Below, piece by piece: positions 55,265 to 63,905 of a stretch of DNA of 64,000 nt (position 1 is its first letter; each line of letters starts with the position of its first letter). Below the pieces are notes generated by a model, which saw only the letters and a program-made list of their open reading frames with translations, made no database searches and was not told where the DNA came from. Source of the DNA: Acidiluteibacter ferrifornacis (lineage in GTDB: Bacteria > Bacteroidota > Bacteroidia > Flavobacteriales_E > Vicingaceae). The translations under genes and the position numbers were made by a program. Location of the stretch: assembly GCF_009909615.1 (NCBI RefSeq), contig NZ_WWNE01000006.1, forward strand, positions 432,611 through 496,610. Direction: 5' to 3'.

Positions 55265-55279
55265 AATTAACATGTTTAA

Positions 55280-55297
55280 TTATTACAAATGTAATAA
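55280..55297. promoter_or_regulatory. Inverted repeat and -7 element upstream of precursor gene 2
   Basis: TTATTACA and TGTAATAA form a perfect 8-bp inverted repeat with a 2-bp centre at 55280-55297, 16 nt before the ATG at 55264. On the minus strand it contains TACATTTG (55286-55293), a match to TAnnTTTG. A second match, TATATTTG, is at 55320-55327. The repeat may be an operator over the precursor promoter. The -33 TTG spacing is not ideal for either box. Confidence 0.45.
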
Positions 55298-55334
55298 AAG
55301 TTTCAACAGATAAGTAGAACAAATATAAATTTGT

Positions 55335-55631
55335 TTAGTGATTGGTAATTAGTATTAAATTTTCTTGAAGTAGGTGTTTTAAATAGCTCTGGACTTCTAT
55401 TTCACAAGTCGCTTTTTCTACCTTAAAATTAGATAATAATGAAGCATGAATATCCTTTAATTCTTTCGGCTCATCCAATAACCTCCAAATCTCAGAACCT
55501 ATTGAATTCATGCCATAATACTTACCCGTTTCAACATTCATCATAACTATTTCATTATCAATCTCACTAGATAACAACTCAGAGTTTTTGGTAATAATAG
55601 CATTCATCGGAATTAAAGGATCTAAACTCAT
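55335..55631 (-). CDS. PqqD-like B1 protein (RiPP recognition element), set 2
   Basis: A 98-aa PqqD-fold protein: DNEIVMMNVETGKYYGMNSIGSEIWRLLDEP, then a helical and wing part ending YLKHLLQENLILI. It would bind the APKL-containing leader. Its gene is just upstream of precursor gene 2 in the same direction. No B2 gene is found in set 2, so it may cooperate with the B2 domain of the fusion at 16563. The start could be the ATG at the fifth or sixth residue region (PMNAII), but the first ATG gives a normal length. Confidence 0.88.
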   Translation of the reverse strand: MSLDPLIPMNAIITKNSELLSSEIDNEIVMMNVETGKYYGMNSIGSEIWRLLDEPKELKDIHASLLSNFKVEKATCEIEVQSYLKHLLQENLILITNH

Positions 55632-55671
55632 AATCGCAGTTTTAATTTATTACAAAAATATTGAATAGAAG

Positions 55672-56523
55672 TTATAAATAACCTAAAAATTGCATCATTT
55701 CTTGATGATCTAATTTTATCTTTTCAACCTGAATTTGTGTTAATTTTTTTATGCCTTCACCAGAGACTCCACTTCTAAAGAATGAATTACAATTTGAATG
55801 CTTTTCTAAATAACCATAATCTTCTTCCATTTTTTTCAATTTATAAAATGAACTTTCATCAATAGCTAATTTTATTTGTTGTATGGAACAGGGCAACTCA
55901 AGAAATTCAACAACCTGGCTAACAACACCAAACACATCACAAATAAGATCCTCATAACGAACAACCAATACAGGAATATCTTTCTGTTTAGTCCAACTTT
56001 CAACGTGATTACTCCATGAAGAAAGATATTGCCTAATCTCCATTTTCAAACTATGCTTTGAATCAGCTAAACAGAAACTTTTATCATTCATTTCTTCAAT
56101 CACTTTATCTATAGTACTTCTTTTGAATGCAGAAAAAGAAACCGCTACATCAAGCGGATTTCTTACAATATAAACAATCGACTTGCTAGCTTTTTTCGAT
56201 ATTAATGCTTCCCCATTAGATAAAATTTGATAGGCGTCATGAATTTTAAAAAAGAGATTCTCTTTGGAATGAGAACTCATTGTTTCATATACCTTAGGGC
56301 GTAAAAGACTAATTTCTTCATCACATAAATCTGAAGAGTCTATCCCTGAATACTCATCAAATAACCTTCTATCACTCACGTAACGAATGTGCTTAAGATA
56401 ATCTAAACGATCATCCTTTTGCGCAGGCTGTAGTAAGTGAACCAATATACTTCTCAACCAGGTATTTCCGGATTTAGGATAAGATGCCAACCAAACTATA
56501 TTCTTTTTCAATTTGGATTGCAA
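55672..56523 (-). CDS. Sulfotransferase (Sulfotransfer_1 type), set 2
   Basis: A 283-aa paralogue of the protein at 19957. VWLASYPKSGNTWLRSIL is the 5'-PSB, YIVRNPLDVAVSFSAF the 3'-PB. The C-terminal motif reads FRSGVSGEGIKK, so the Trp-Lys of the canonical RKGxxGxWK is lost. This may weaken PAPS binding. It overlaps the kinase gene by 16 bp, and the kinase-sulfotransferase order is the same as in set 1. B1 follows at 40 bp. It is part of the leftward core operon. Confidence 0.88.
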   Translation of the reverse strand: MQSKLKKNIVWLASYPKSGNTWLRSILVHLLQPAQKDDRLDYLKHIRYVSDRRLFDEYSGIDSSDLCDEEISLLRPKVYETMSSHSKENLFFKIHDAYQILSNGEALISKKASKSIVYIVRNPLDVAVSFSAFKRSTIDKVIEEMNDKSFCLADSKHSLKMEIRQYLSSWSNHVESWTKQKDIPVLVVRYEDLICDVFGVVSQVVEFLELPCSIQQIKLAIDESSFYKLKKMEEDYGYLEKHSNCNSFFRSGVSGEGIKKLTQIQVEKIKLDHQEMMQFLGYL

Positions 56524-57467
56524 TTAAGATCATTTAAAACAGCATTTACTAAATCATCTAGTTGAAAAGTTTGAGTGGGACGTTCAATTACGCTAACCTC
56601 AATGTCTTTACTAAGATGATTCAATAAATCAAAGTAATTCTTTTGACTACCTATTCCTTTTAAAAGTTTAATCCTAAAAGTTTGACGAAGCAACAACTCA
56701 ACCTTTTGACTACCATAAATTGGGTTAATGTTAATTGTGTTTGTTTGTTTTTGCTTCAAAACATAAATTTTACGCAGAGGCGAAGGCGAAATTGATATGC
56801 GGTCATTAAGCACCATATTATACTTATTTACCTTTTCTCGCATTTTCCACTTCTCTTCTTCAAAATTCTCTAATCTTTCTAAAGAATCTTCCCAGAGCCT
56901 TAATTGACTATAACTAGGGTGAACTAAATAGTTATTTTCGCTTCCTTTAACGATTGAGGCAATGTTGTCTGTCAAAAAAGAATACCCTTTTTTATAAAAA
57001 GCAGCTCCTAGTGTCGATTTTCCGACCCCGGCATTACCAGTAAAGAGTACAGCACTTCCATCAATTACAGTTCCGCTTGCGTGAAGAGGCAACATATTCT
57101 TCATGAAGCTTAATGCACCTAAAACTGACGATAAGATAAAGACTCTAACATCAGCCATCTTCGCCTTTTCTTTGACCTTAATAGTTACAATAAATTGATC
57201 GTTTATCTTTTCAATAAAATAAGTAGCAACCTTATCAATAGTTAACATGAATTTATTATCTCCAGCTTGGGCTTTCGCACCATTAAACTGTGGATTCAAT
57301 ATCTTATCAGGCACTTCTCCTAGAAGTATGTACACATCTCCTTCCCCATTCCCTATCTGCAACTCAGGCATTTCAATCTCCGAGAAGAGCTGAATTCCGT
57401 TCGCTACATAAGAATAATAATTATTTTGATTTTGCCTCAAATCTCTATTTGTTAAAATTGATCTCAA
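56508..57467 (-). CDS. HPr-kinase-like lasso-peptide kinase candidate, set 2
   Basis: A 319-aa protein with a beta-rich N-terminus (YVANGIQLFSEIEMPEL, comparable to GWNVASEFELPEL in set 1) and the P-loop FTGNAGVGKST around 142-152, followed by FLTDNIASI. It lacks the first part of classical HprK. It is encoded with a 16-bp overlap upstream of a sulfotransferase and 4 bp downstream of a cupin oxygenase gene. The likely reaction, from characterised relatives, is ATP-dependent phosphorylation of the C-terminal Ser53 of precursor 2. Confidence 0.85.
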   Translation of the reverse strand: MRSILTNRDLRQNQNNYYSYVANGIQLFSEIEMPELQIGNGEGDVYILLGEVPDKILNPQFNGAKAQAGDNKFMLTIDKVATYFIEKINDQFIVTIKVKEKAKMADVRVFILSSVLGALSFMKNMLPLHASGTVIDGSAVLFTGNAGVGKSTLGAAFYKKGYSFLTDNIASIVKGSENNYLVHPSYSQLRLWEDSLERLENFEEEKWKMREKVNKYNMVLNDRISISPSPLRKIYVLKQKQTNTININPIYGSQKVELLLRQTFRIKLLKGIGSQKNYFDLLNHLSKDIEVSVIERPTQTFQLDDLVNAVLNDLNCNPN

Positions 57468-57471
57468 TATT

Positions 57472-58653
57472 TTAGTTTACAGTAAGTAGCAAACCTTCAT
57501 CTAATAATTTCTCTACAAGCTGAATTTTCTGCGGTGAAGGAATTTCGCCTAAGATATTCCCAACTTTAATTGGAGTGTACGATAAAACTGATTTTAAAAA
57601 TTGTTTTATAAACGAAGGGTACTTCAACTCTTTCCCATCTAAAATAATTACACAAAAATGACCCTCCTCTTTGAACTCATAATTGATTTCATGATTCAAA
57701 TACACCTCAGTATCAACACCAATCGATATCTTATTAATTATCCTACCTAATCTACCTTTACTAGCCTGGTTTGGAAGAATATTTCTTGCACGAGACCAAA
57801 CTCTTTCCACTTCCTCTATTTTCAATGAATTAAAATAGTTTAAAGCATATTTCTTAATCTCATTTAAAATTTCCTCAGAATTATTAGGAATTTCCTTCCC
57901 AATTAAAGATCTTCTAAATTCTTTTTGCTGGTAGGAGTCAGCTAAAAACTCCTCAAATATAGTGTTGAATTTTACGGTATAAATTCCTAAGGCAATGTGA
58001 GTAGATGAATTTTCTTCAGAAAAAGCACGATGATAAATTCCTCTTGGCAGATATAAAGTATCTCCTTCTTTTAATAAAACCTTTTTAACTTTTGAGAAGT
58101 CCTTAGTTTCCTGTTTATCATATTTAGTTTTTTTATCTCTTAAAGTTGGAGATTTGTCAATAAGCTCCCACATTTTTTCACCCTTAATTTGAAGTATAAT
58201 AACATCATGAGTATCAAAGTGCCAATCTAATCCTTGTTTTTTAGCTGGAGTTATATAAATATTGGCAAGTAATTTAACATTCCAATTTTTAGAATGCGAA
58301 ACAACAAAGTGATTCAATTTAGGAATCTTTAAATGTAGACTATTTAGTATTAAAGTCTTTCCATTTTGCATCTGTTTATACAGTTGTTCACGATCTACAG
58401 GGATACTTGGAAAATTTGATTGCTTAAAACTCCAAGGTTGAAATTCATATTCTTCATGAACATCCTTTAAAACAACAAAAGGATATGTTAATTCCCCTGA
58501 AGCTATAAAGTCATCAATATCATCGAAGGATAATATAGAATTAAAATATTTTGATTGATTTCGTGAAACATGAAGAATCTTCTTTTCAAAATAATTTGAA
58601 AAAAATTCTTCCTCCTTTATAGGGTTTAGAATTGATAATGAACTTTTAACCAT
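57472..58653 (-). CDS. JmjC/cupin_4-type Fe(II)/2-oxoglutarate oxygenase, set 2
   Basis: A 393-aa paralogue of the protein at 34015. Metal ligands are His145-x-Asp147 (LDWHFDTHDV) and His208 (GIYHRAFSEE), with LQIKGEKMWELI and EGDTLYLPRG as expected in the family. It heads the leftward set 2 operon with a 4-bp gap to the kinase gene. The presence of one such enzyme in each set supports a role on the RiPP. Which residue is oxidised is unknown. Confidence 0.85.
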   Translation of the reverse strand: MVKSSLSILNPIKEEEFFSNYFEKKILHVSRNQSKYFNSILSFDDIDDFIASGELTYPFVVLKDVHEEYEFQPWSFKQSNFPSIPVDREQLYKQMQNGKTLILNSLHLKIPKLNHFVVSHSKNWNVKLLANIYITPAKKQGLDWHFDTHDVIILQIKGEKMWELIDKSPTLRDKKTKYDKQETKDFSKVKKVLLKEGDTLYLPRGIYHRAFSEENSSTHIALGIYTVKFNTIFEEFLADSYQQKEFRRSLIGKEIPNNSEEILNEIKKYALNYFNSLKIEEVERVWSRARNILPNQASKGRLGRIINKISIGVDTEVYLNHEINYEFKEEGHFCVIILDGKELKYPSFIKQFLKSVLSYTPIKVGNILGEIPSPQKIQLVEKLLDEGLLLTVN

Positions 58654-58820
58654 TTTTTATTAGTAGTATTCCTGCTAAATTACTTTAATGAAAATACTTT
58701 TCATTAATATTTAGTAAGTAGATTTACTTTTTTTATCTTATTCAAATAAACCCGACTAAAAAAAGGATTAACTTGTTCAATAGATTCTTAGTTTTGAACT
58801 TAGTTGAAAGTTTGGTTAAT

Positions 58821-59453
58821 ATGGAAATTAATTACAATAAAGTAGTCAAAATCAAAAAAATAGGCAAAGTAGACATTTCTGAGCTTGAAGAAAAAGTAAA
58901 ACTACTAAGCGCTAAAGATTGGGACACTAAAGAGGATTTTAAAGTCAATTACAACAAAAATGAATCTTCAAACAAAGGTGCACTAGGCTCGACCCAACAT
59001 ATTATCTTTAAATTCATTAATAAAAAAACTACTCCTTTTGAATACATTCATTGCTCACGCTGGAATATTTGGGAGCCTATCCTTATGCCAATATTGATAA
59101 ATGCGACAAAATACTTGAATTACGAACATCCCTATTTCCCTAAAATCATGCTTGCTTCTTTGCCCGCAAAAAAGTTTATCCCACCCCACATAGATGGTAA
59201 AAGTGATGGTTATGTCGCACATAAAATACATATACCAATTGAGACTAATTCTGAATCCTTTTTCTTTTTAGAAGCTGACAAGTTTCATTTTGAAAAAGGA
59301 ATCGCATACGAAGTAAATAACGGAAAGGTTCACGGAGTAGTCAATAATGGTGATACTAATAGAATCCATTTAATCTTCGAATGTTTAGATTTTGATACTC
59401 AAACTCCAGAAATTAAACATCAAATGAAATCCCCAAAGATTAGTAGTATATAA
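58821..59453 (+). CDS. Aspartyl/asparaginyl beta-hydroxylase-like Fe(II)/2-oxoglutarate enzyme, set 2
   Basis: About 210 aa from the ATG at 58821 (MEINYNK). A TTG at 58773 would add 16 residues and is less likely. Ligands: His123-x-Asp125 (PPHIDGKS), His171 (KVHGVVNNG) and Arg181 (NRIHLIFE). It is colinear with the set 1 enzyme at 21692 and has the same lengths between motifs. It is divergent from the cupin gene and followed at 61 bp by the exporter gene. Asp-rich cores are plausible substrates. Confidence 0.85.
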   Translation: MEINYNKVVKIKKIGKVDISELEEKVKLLSAKDWDTKEDFKVNYNKNESSNKGALGSTQHIIFKFINKKTTPFEYIHCSRWNIWEPILMPILINATKYLNYEHPYFPKIMLASLPAKKFIPPHIDGKSDGYVAHKIHIPIETNSESFFFLEADKFHFEKGIAYEVNNGKVHGVVNNGDTNRIHLIFECLDFDTQTPEIKHQMKSPKISSI

Positions 59454-59514
59454 AAGCTGTTAAACTACATTAGTATTAATCCATGTATAAATTACTAATC
59501 AACAATCCATCCAC

Positions 59515-61215
59515 TTGAAAGAAAAATCAAAAGAAACTTCTTCACTTTTCGATAAGCTAAATTTACTGCTAAGTGGAGTAAAAAATAAATCCTTCTTTTC
59601 TTTAATTATTTTAGTTTTTCAAGGACTGACAGAAGGAGTTGGCCTTTTACTAATAATTCCACTATTAAGTGTCGCTGGAGTTTCAAACGCAGACAACTCT
59701 AACGGTCAAATGACTCAAGCTTTTCAGTCATTTTCTAAAATCGCAAATACATCAATAACAATCACCAATGTGCTCATATTTTATGTGATAATTATGAGCT
59801 TTTACGCATTCCTAAAATTTACTCAGGCAATCATTACGGCTCAGATAAATCAAAAGGTAGTAGTCTATTGGAGAAACCAATTTTTCGAAAGATTAAGCTT
59901 TTCAAGTTGGTCATCAATTTCCAAACTTAAGCATAGCGACATTCAAAATGCCCTTTCAATTGAAATTCGAAAGTTTGGCGCGATTAGCAATCAACTCATT
60001 CAACTTACTGGTAGTTCGATACTAATTATAATTTACTTAATTATCTCTGCTACACTTTCTTTAAAGCTAACTTTAATCGCATTAATTCCAATTGGAATAA
60101 TTGCACTAATCAATAAGCCAATTAACAAAAAAACTAGTCTATTAGGAAAGTCCACAGTTATTGGAAACAAAGAGATTCAATCCATTATACTAGAGCAATT
60201 ATCAGCATTAAAACTGGTAAAAAGTTATCAAAAAGAAAAACAACATTTAGATGAATTTAGATCGACCAATGAAGAATTAGAAAGTAAAACCATCAACTTT
60301 ATTAAAGAAACTCAAAAAACGAAGGTTATTTTCGAACTTTTTGCAGCCGTTTTTATCGCTATATATATCTATATAGCAATCAGCGTATTTAAAGCTGAAA
60401 TTACTGAACTGCTTTTACTAATTTTTATATTCTCAAGAATGCTACCAAAGGCCAGTAAGCTTGCAAACAACTACCAACAGATTTTAAACAATATACCTGC
60501 AATGGAATCTACACAAGATTTACTTAGAGCTATTGAGACAGAAAAAATGCCCCACCACACACCATCACCTAAGGTCTTGCTTGAAAACACTATCACTTTT
60601 AAAGACGTTTCATTTTCATACCCTAAGAAGCCGGTACTAAATAAATTGAATTTTAAATTAAATGCAAATAAAACAACGATAATAACCGGCCCTTCTGGAA
60701 AAGGAAAGAGCACTTGTATTGACTTAATTCTAGGACTACAAAAACCAGTAGATGGTACAATTTTCATTGATGATACCCCAATGCAATCAATAAATCAAGT
60801 GCATTGGAGATCTCTGATCGCTTATGTCCCTCAAGAAGCATTTTTATTTCACAAATCTATCAGAGACAACCTAAGTTGGGCGAATGAGTTTGCCTCAGAA
60901 AAAGAGCTATGGAATTGTTTGGAAAAAGCAAATGCAAAAGAGTTTGTTAAGGGTTTGCCTGATGGCTTAGATACAGTAGTAGGAAATAGAGGCAATAACC
61001 TATCCGGTGGACAACGGCAGCGCATTGCATTAGCAAGAGCAATAATTAGAAACCCGAAACTATTAATTTTAGATGAGGCAACTAATGCTGTAGATGATGA
61101 AAGCGAAACTCTTATTAAGGAAGCATTGTCAAAATTAAATGGAGAGATTACCATTGTAATTGTAGCTCACCGTTCAAGCTTAATTGACTTGGCAGACTAC
61201 ATAGTAGAACTGTAA
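59515..61215 (+). CDS. ABC exporter, fused membrane and ATPase domains (lasso D-type)
   Basis: A 566-aa half transporter. Residues 20-320 hold six membrane segments, residues 345-565 the ATPase: Walker A GPSGKGKST, Q-loop VPQEAFLF, signature NLSGGQRQRIALARA, Walker B LLILDEATNAVD and the H-loop VAHRSS. There is no C39 peptidase, so leader removal is done elsewhere, as for lasso peptides. The start is a TTG at 59515; no better ATG is near. Being the only exporter in the window, it probably secretes the products of both sets. It could also export a glycan precursor. Confidence 0.9.
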   Translation: MKEKSKETSSLFDKLNLLLSGVKNKSFFSLIILVFQGLTEGVGLLLIIPLLSVAGVSNADNSNGQMTQAFQSFSKIANTSITITNVLIFYVIIMSFYAFLKFTQAIITAQINQKVVVYWRNQFFERLSFSSWSSISKLKHSDIQNALSIEIRKFGAISNQLIQLTGSSILIIIYLIISATLSLKLTLIALIPIGIIALINKPINKKTSLLGKSTVIGNKEIQSIILEQLSALKLVKSYQKEKQHLDEFRSTNEELESKTINFIKETQKTKVIFELFAAVFIAIYIYIAISVFKAEITELLLLIFIFSRMLPKASKLANNYQQILNNIPAMESTQDLLRAIETEKMPHHTPSPKVLLENTITFKDVSFSYPKKPVLNKLNFKLNANKTTIITGPSGKGKSTCIDLILGLQKPVDGTIFIDDTPMQSINQVHWRSLIAYVPQEAFLFHKSIRDNLSWANEFASEKELWNCLEKANAKEFVKGLPDGLDTVVGNRGNNLSGGQRQRIALARAIIRNPKLLILDEATNAVDDESETLIKEALSKLNGEITIVIVAHRSSLIDLADYIVEL

Positions 61216-61246
61216 TATCCTATAGCTTTGAATACCATCCAAAAAA

Positions 61247-61271
61247 AGGACATCTCAATTTAAGATGTCCT
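61247..61271 (-). terminator. Intrinsic terminator between the ABC exporter and the collar genes
   Basis: AGGACATCT at 61247-61255 and AGATGTCCT at 61263-61271 form a perfect 9-bp stem with a 7-nt loop. A run of A on the left (61241-61247) becomes a T-tract on the minus strand, so it ends the leftward collar operon. It may also stop rightward transcription of the exporter gene. Confidence 0.8.
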
Positions 61272-61297
61272 CTCTGTTAAATTCCACTCACCTAAGA

Positions 61298-61912
61298 TTA
61301 GCTTCTCGATGGATAAACTCCGAACTGGCAGATGATATAATTTATTACCTCTACCGGCTGAATATTTTGTACTGGTTGTCCCATTCCGGAGTTATTGATA
61401 GTTGTAGTGATTGACCCTGTTCCATCAACTGAAATTGGTGACCCCAAAGTTGTATCTGGAGTTGCATCTGTATAAGTTGGATCATTAACATCTACCGCAA
61501 GAACATTCCCCGTAGGTTTCTTTTTATTCCCAACAGCAGTAGATGCTGGAATAGTTAAAGTTAAATTATTTACTGACAAAGTACTCTGAGCAAAATGAGT
61601 ATGCGCAGCCATCTGCAATGGGCTAAGACTATACTCTTCAACTCCAAACCTTTGCCCTAACATCCTAGGAGTCAAACCAGGTCCTGTACCTGCATGCATT
61701 CCAATTCGCCCCCTCATATCAGGCAAGGCAAAAGTAGTTCTCCCATCCCCTCCGTATGTGGTTCCGATAATTGAAAACAAAGCTGTATTTGATGATATTG
61801 CGATTAATTGTCCGTCACAAAATGCCCAAGATCTTGGGGCAAAATTGCCTGCAAACATTCTTATTTCTCCTATTGTTCCTTCCATTTCTTTAAATTTATT
61901 ATGAAAATCCAA
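61298..61912 (-). CDS. Phage tail-collar-domain protein (microcystin-dependent-protein type), downstream copy
   Basis: A 204-aa protein. Residues 14-75 are the collar domain: IGEIRMFAGNFAPRSWAFCDG, TALFSIIGTTYGGDGRTTFALPDMRGR. The remainder is a Gly/Thr-rich region ending in NYIICQFGVYPS, a conserved end. The family is related to phage tail fibres but is common outside prophages in bacterial genomes, often in pairs. No other phage gene is present here. The next gene upstream is a 195-aa paralogue, and the VGNKKKPTGNVLAVD segment in the two proteins is nearly identical. Confidence 0.88.
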   Translation of the reverse strand: MDFHNKFKEMEGTIGEIRMFAGNFAPRSWAFCDGQLIAISSNTALFSIIGTTYGGDGRTTFALPDMRGRIGMHAGTGPGLTPRMLGQRFGVEEYSLSPLQMAAHTHFAQSTLSVNNLTLTIPASTAVGNKKKPTGNVLAVDVNDPTYTDATPDTTLGSPISVDGTGSITTTINNSGMGQPVQNIQPVEVINYIICQFGVYPSRS

Positions 61913-61959
61913 CTAGTTAATCTAGTCAAAAATTAATTTCTATTTTCCCTCAAGTAAGT

Positions 61960-62547
61960 CTAATCTCTTGATGGAAAAACTCCTTGCATACAAATAATAT
62001 AGTTTACCACTTCTGAAGGCTGAATATTATTAACAGGCTGACTTGCACCAGCATTAGCTACTTGTGTAGTAATCCCTGCAGCTCCTGATACTGGAATAGG
62101 CGCTCCTAATGTAGTATCTGGAGTAGAATCTGTGTATGTCGGATCATTTGCATCTACTGCCAAAACATTACCAGTCGGCTTCTTTTTATTTCCAACTGTA
62201 GTGGATGCAGGAATAGTTACAGTCAAGTTATTTGCATCTAACGTACTCTGAGCAGTATGGGTATGCGAAGGCAGCTGTGTTAAATTTAAAATATTATATT
62301 CTTGACCAAACCTTTGACCAATCCTCCTTGTACTTAAACCGGGTCCGGTACCTGCGTGCATAGCAGCTCTACCTCTTAAATCTGGTAAAGCAAAAGAAGT
62401 TCTACCATCCCCTCCATAAGTAGTTCCTAATAAAGAAAACAAAGCTTGATATTGAGCTATTGATAATAATTGTCCATCGCATAATGCCCAATTTCTTGGA
62501 GCAAAATTTCCTACAAACATTCTAACTTCTGCCATCGTTCCTTCCAT
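61960..62547 (-). CDS. Phage tail-collar-domain protein (microcystin-dependent-protein type), upstream copy
   Basis: A 195-aa paralogue of the protein encoded by the next gene, separated by 47 bp. MAEVRMFVGNFAPRNWALCDGQ and GTTYGGDGRTSFALPDLRGRAAMHAGT form the collar domain, and the end is NYIICMQGVFPSRD. The central segments are shared with little change, so gene conversion or recent duplication is likely. No link to the RiPP locus is shown by the sequence. Confidence 0.88.
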   Translation of the reverse strand: MEGTMAEVRMFVGNFAPRNWALCDGQLLSIAQYQALFSLLGTTYGGDGRTSFALPDLRGRAAMHAGTGPGLSTRRIGQRFGQEYNILNLTQLPSHTHTAQSTLDANNLTVTIPASTTVGNKKKPTGNVLAVDANDPTYTDSTPDTTLGAPIPVSGAAGITTQVANAGASQPVNNIQPSEVVNYIICMQGVFPSRD

Positions 62548-62630
62548 AATAAATAAGTTTTAATTAATAAATTTAGTTTCGATAGCTTTTAAAAACTATC
62601 CCTTCAAAGGTGAGACATCTATAAACCAAA

Positions 62631-62656
62631 AAAAATAGGGGCAAACCCCTATTTTT
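62631..62656. terminator. Bidirectional terminator hairpin
   Basis: AAAAATAGGGG (62631-62641) and CCCCTATTTTT (62646-62656) form an 11-bp stem around CAAA. A/T tracts are on both sides. It lies 37 bp downstream of the formyltransferase gene, which reads leftward into it, and upstream of the collar genes. Confidence 0.85.
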
Positions 62657-62692
62657 CAATGCTAAAAATCAAATCCACTAAATTTTACTTAT

Positions 62693-63622
62693 TTAAACCA
62701 AACGCACGCTGGCTTTTATTCCCAATTCAGTTATTCGATCATTACTATAAAACCCCATACTTTCATCGTAGACAATTTTCAAAAGGAGTACTTTCTCATC
62801 GCTGGTACAAACTGCCAATTGGTTCGTTTTACCAATACACACAATTGTACCTGGCAACTCACTAAAACGAGCTCCTTGAACAACCTCTACTTCTACTATC
62901 TTTATAGGAACATTTCCCAATGTTGTGATTGCGCCTTTATTCCATGGATTGCATGCCCGACACAATTGTTCTACATCAGCAGCCGTCATTTTATTCCAGT
63001 CAATCCTAACATCATTAAACAGTGGCTTGGAGTGATATTTTGCTACAGATTGCTTTTGAGCCTTCAGTTGTTTTTTCCAATTATTCTTACTTAGCAACTC
63101 CAAAACCTTTTGAATCACTTTCACATTCAATGAGGACATCTTAGTCATATAACCACCATAGGTTTCAACAGAGCTCATCGGAAAGCGTTCAAAATGCAAC
63201 ACAGGGCCACCGTCAATCTTAGCGGTTATAAGATGAGCACTAATTCCTCCTACTTTTTCTCCATTCTTAATTAACCAAAATGCAGGCTGGGCTCCTTTAT
63301 ACTGAGGTAAGGGTGCAAAATGAAAATTAATAATCTCCACTCCAATAGAATCAACCAATTCTGCAGAGAGTATATATGGAAAAGTTATCACAAATAAACA
63401 ATCCAATTCAGAAGTAGCTTTCCAAAAAATCAACTCATCCGTTATTTTCTTCGGATCTACCTTTAATATAGGAATTCTAAAATGCATAGCAAACCCTTCT
63501 ATTTCGGCATGGTCCTCAGCTATTACTTGAGGCATCGCTATAAACACCTGATTGCCCATTTGCATCAAGTACTGTATAGAGGGAAAGCACAATTTGCTGT
63601 TACATAGGATGCCGATTTTCAT
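62693..63622 (-). CDS. Formyltransferase-family protein
   Basis: A 309-aa protein with the N-10-formyltetrahydrofolate-dependent transferase fold. The active-site segment INFHFAPLPQYKGAQPAFWLI has Asn and His as in NxHxxxLPxYxGxxP, followed by GISAHLITAKIDGGPV with the Asp. This matches methionyl-tRNA-formyltransferase relatives that formylate amino sugars or amino acids. The N-terminus (IGILCNSKLCFPSIQYLMQMG) is the Rossmann strand. It has a C-terminal OB-like region of about 90 residues. The substrate is unknown; initiator-tRNA formylation cannot be excluded but the sequence is diverged. Confidence 0.82.
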   Translation of the reverse strand: MKIGILCNSKLCFPSIQYLMQMGNQVFIAMPQVIAEDHAEIEGFAMHFRIPILKVDPKKITDELIFWKATSELDCLFVITFPYILSAELVDSIGVEIINFHFAPLPQYKGAQPAFWLIKNGEKVGGISAHLITAKIDGGPVLHFERFPMSSVETYGGYMTKMSSLNVKVIQKVLELLSKNNWKKQLKAQKQSVAKYHSKPLFNDVRIDWNKMTAADVEQLCRACNPWNKGAITTLGNVPIKIVEVEVVQGARFSELPGTIVCIGKTNQLAVCTSDEKVLLLKIVYDESMGFYSNDRITELGIKASVRLV

Positions 63623-63824
63623 TTGCTAAGTTGGTTAAGTTAACGTTTCGGTTGCTAATATAGAAATTTAGACTAACGATACCATTTCACTACCAAATAT
63701 TTGCTAATAAAATTTGAATTTAACCAAACAACAAATCACTTCTGCAGCTTTAAAAAATAAGGAATCTTTAGGTTATTCTTGTATTTTGGAAAACAATTGC
63801 AATTGGTACAATTCAAAACAAAAA

Positions 63825-63850
63825 AAGCACCTTAATTTCTTAAGATGCTT
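63825..63850 (-). terminator. Terminator-like hairpin
   Basis: AAGCACCTTAA and TTAAGATGCTT pair with one C/A mismatch around TTTC. A run of A on the left gives a T-tract on the minus strand, so it could terminate the leftward gene that ends at 63906. Confidence 0.6.
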
Positions 63851-63870
63851 TAATGTACCCGGGGCGGGTG

Positions 63871-63884
63871 CCGATAGCTATCGG
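63871..63884. repeat. GC-rich perfect palindrome
   Basis: CCGATAGCTATCGG is a perfect 14-bp palindrome inside a GC-rich patch (63858-63895) that stands out from the AT-rich surroundings. It looks like a dispersed intergenic repeat. Only one copy is visible in this window. Confidence 0.5.
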
Positions 63885-63905
63885 AATGAACCCAGACGTT
63901 TTTTT

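Noticed and set aside
61298..62547. Prophage or tail-like injection system
   Set aside because: Only two collar-domain proteins are present; no sheath, tube, baseplate, capsid or terminase gene is seen in the window.
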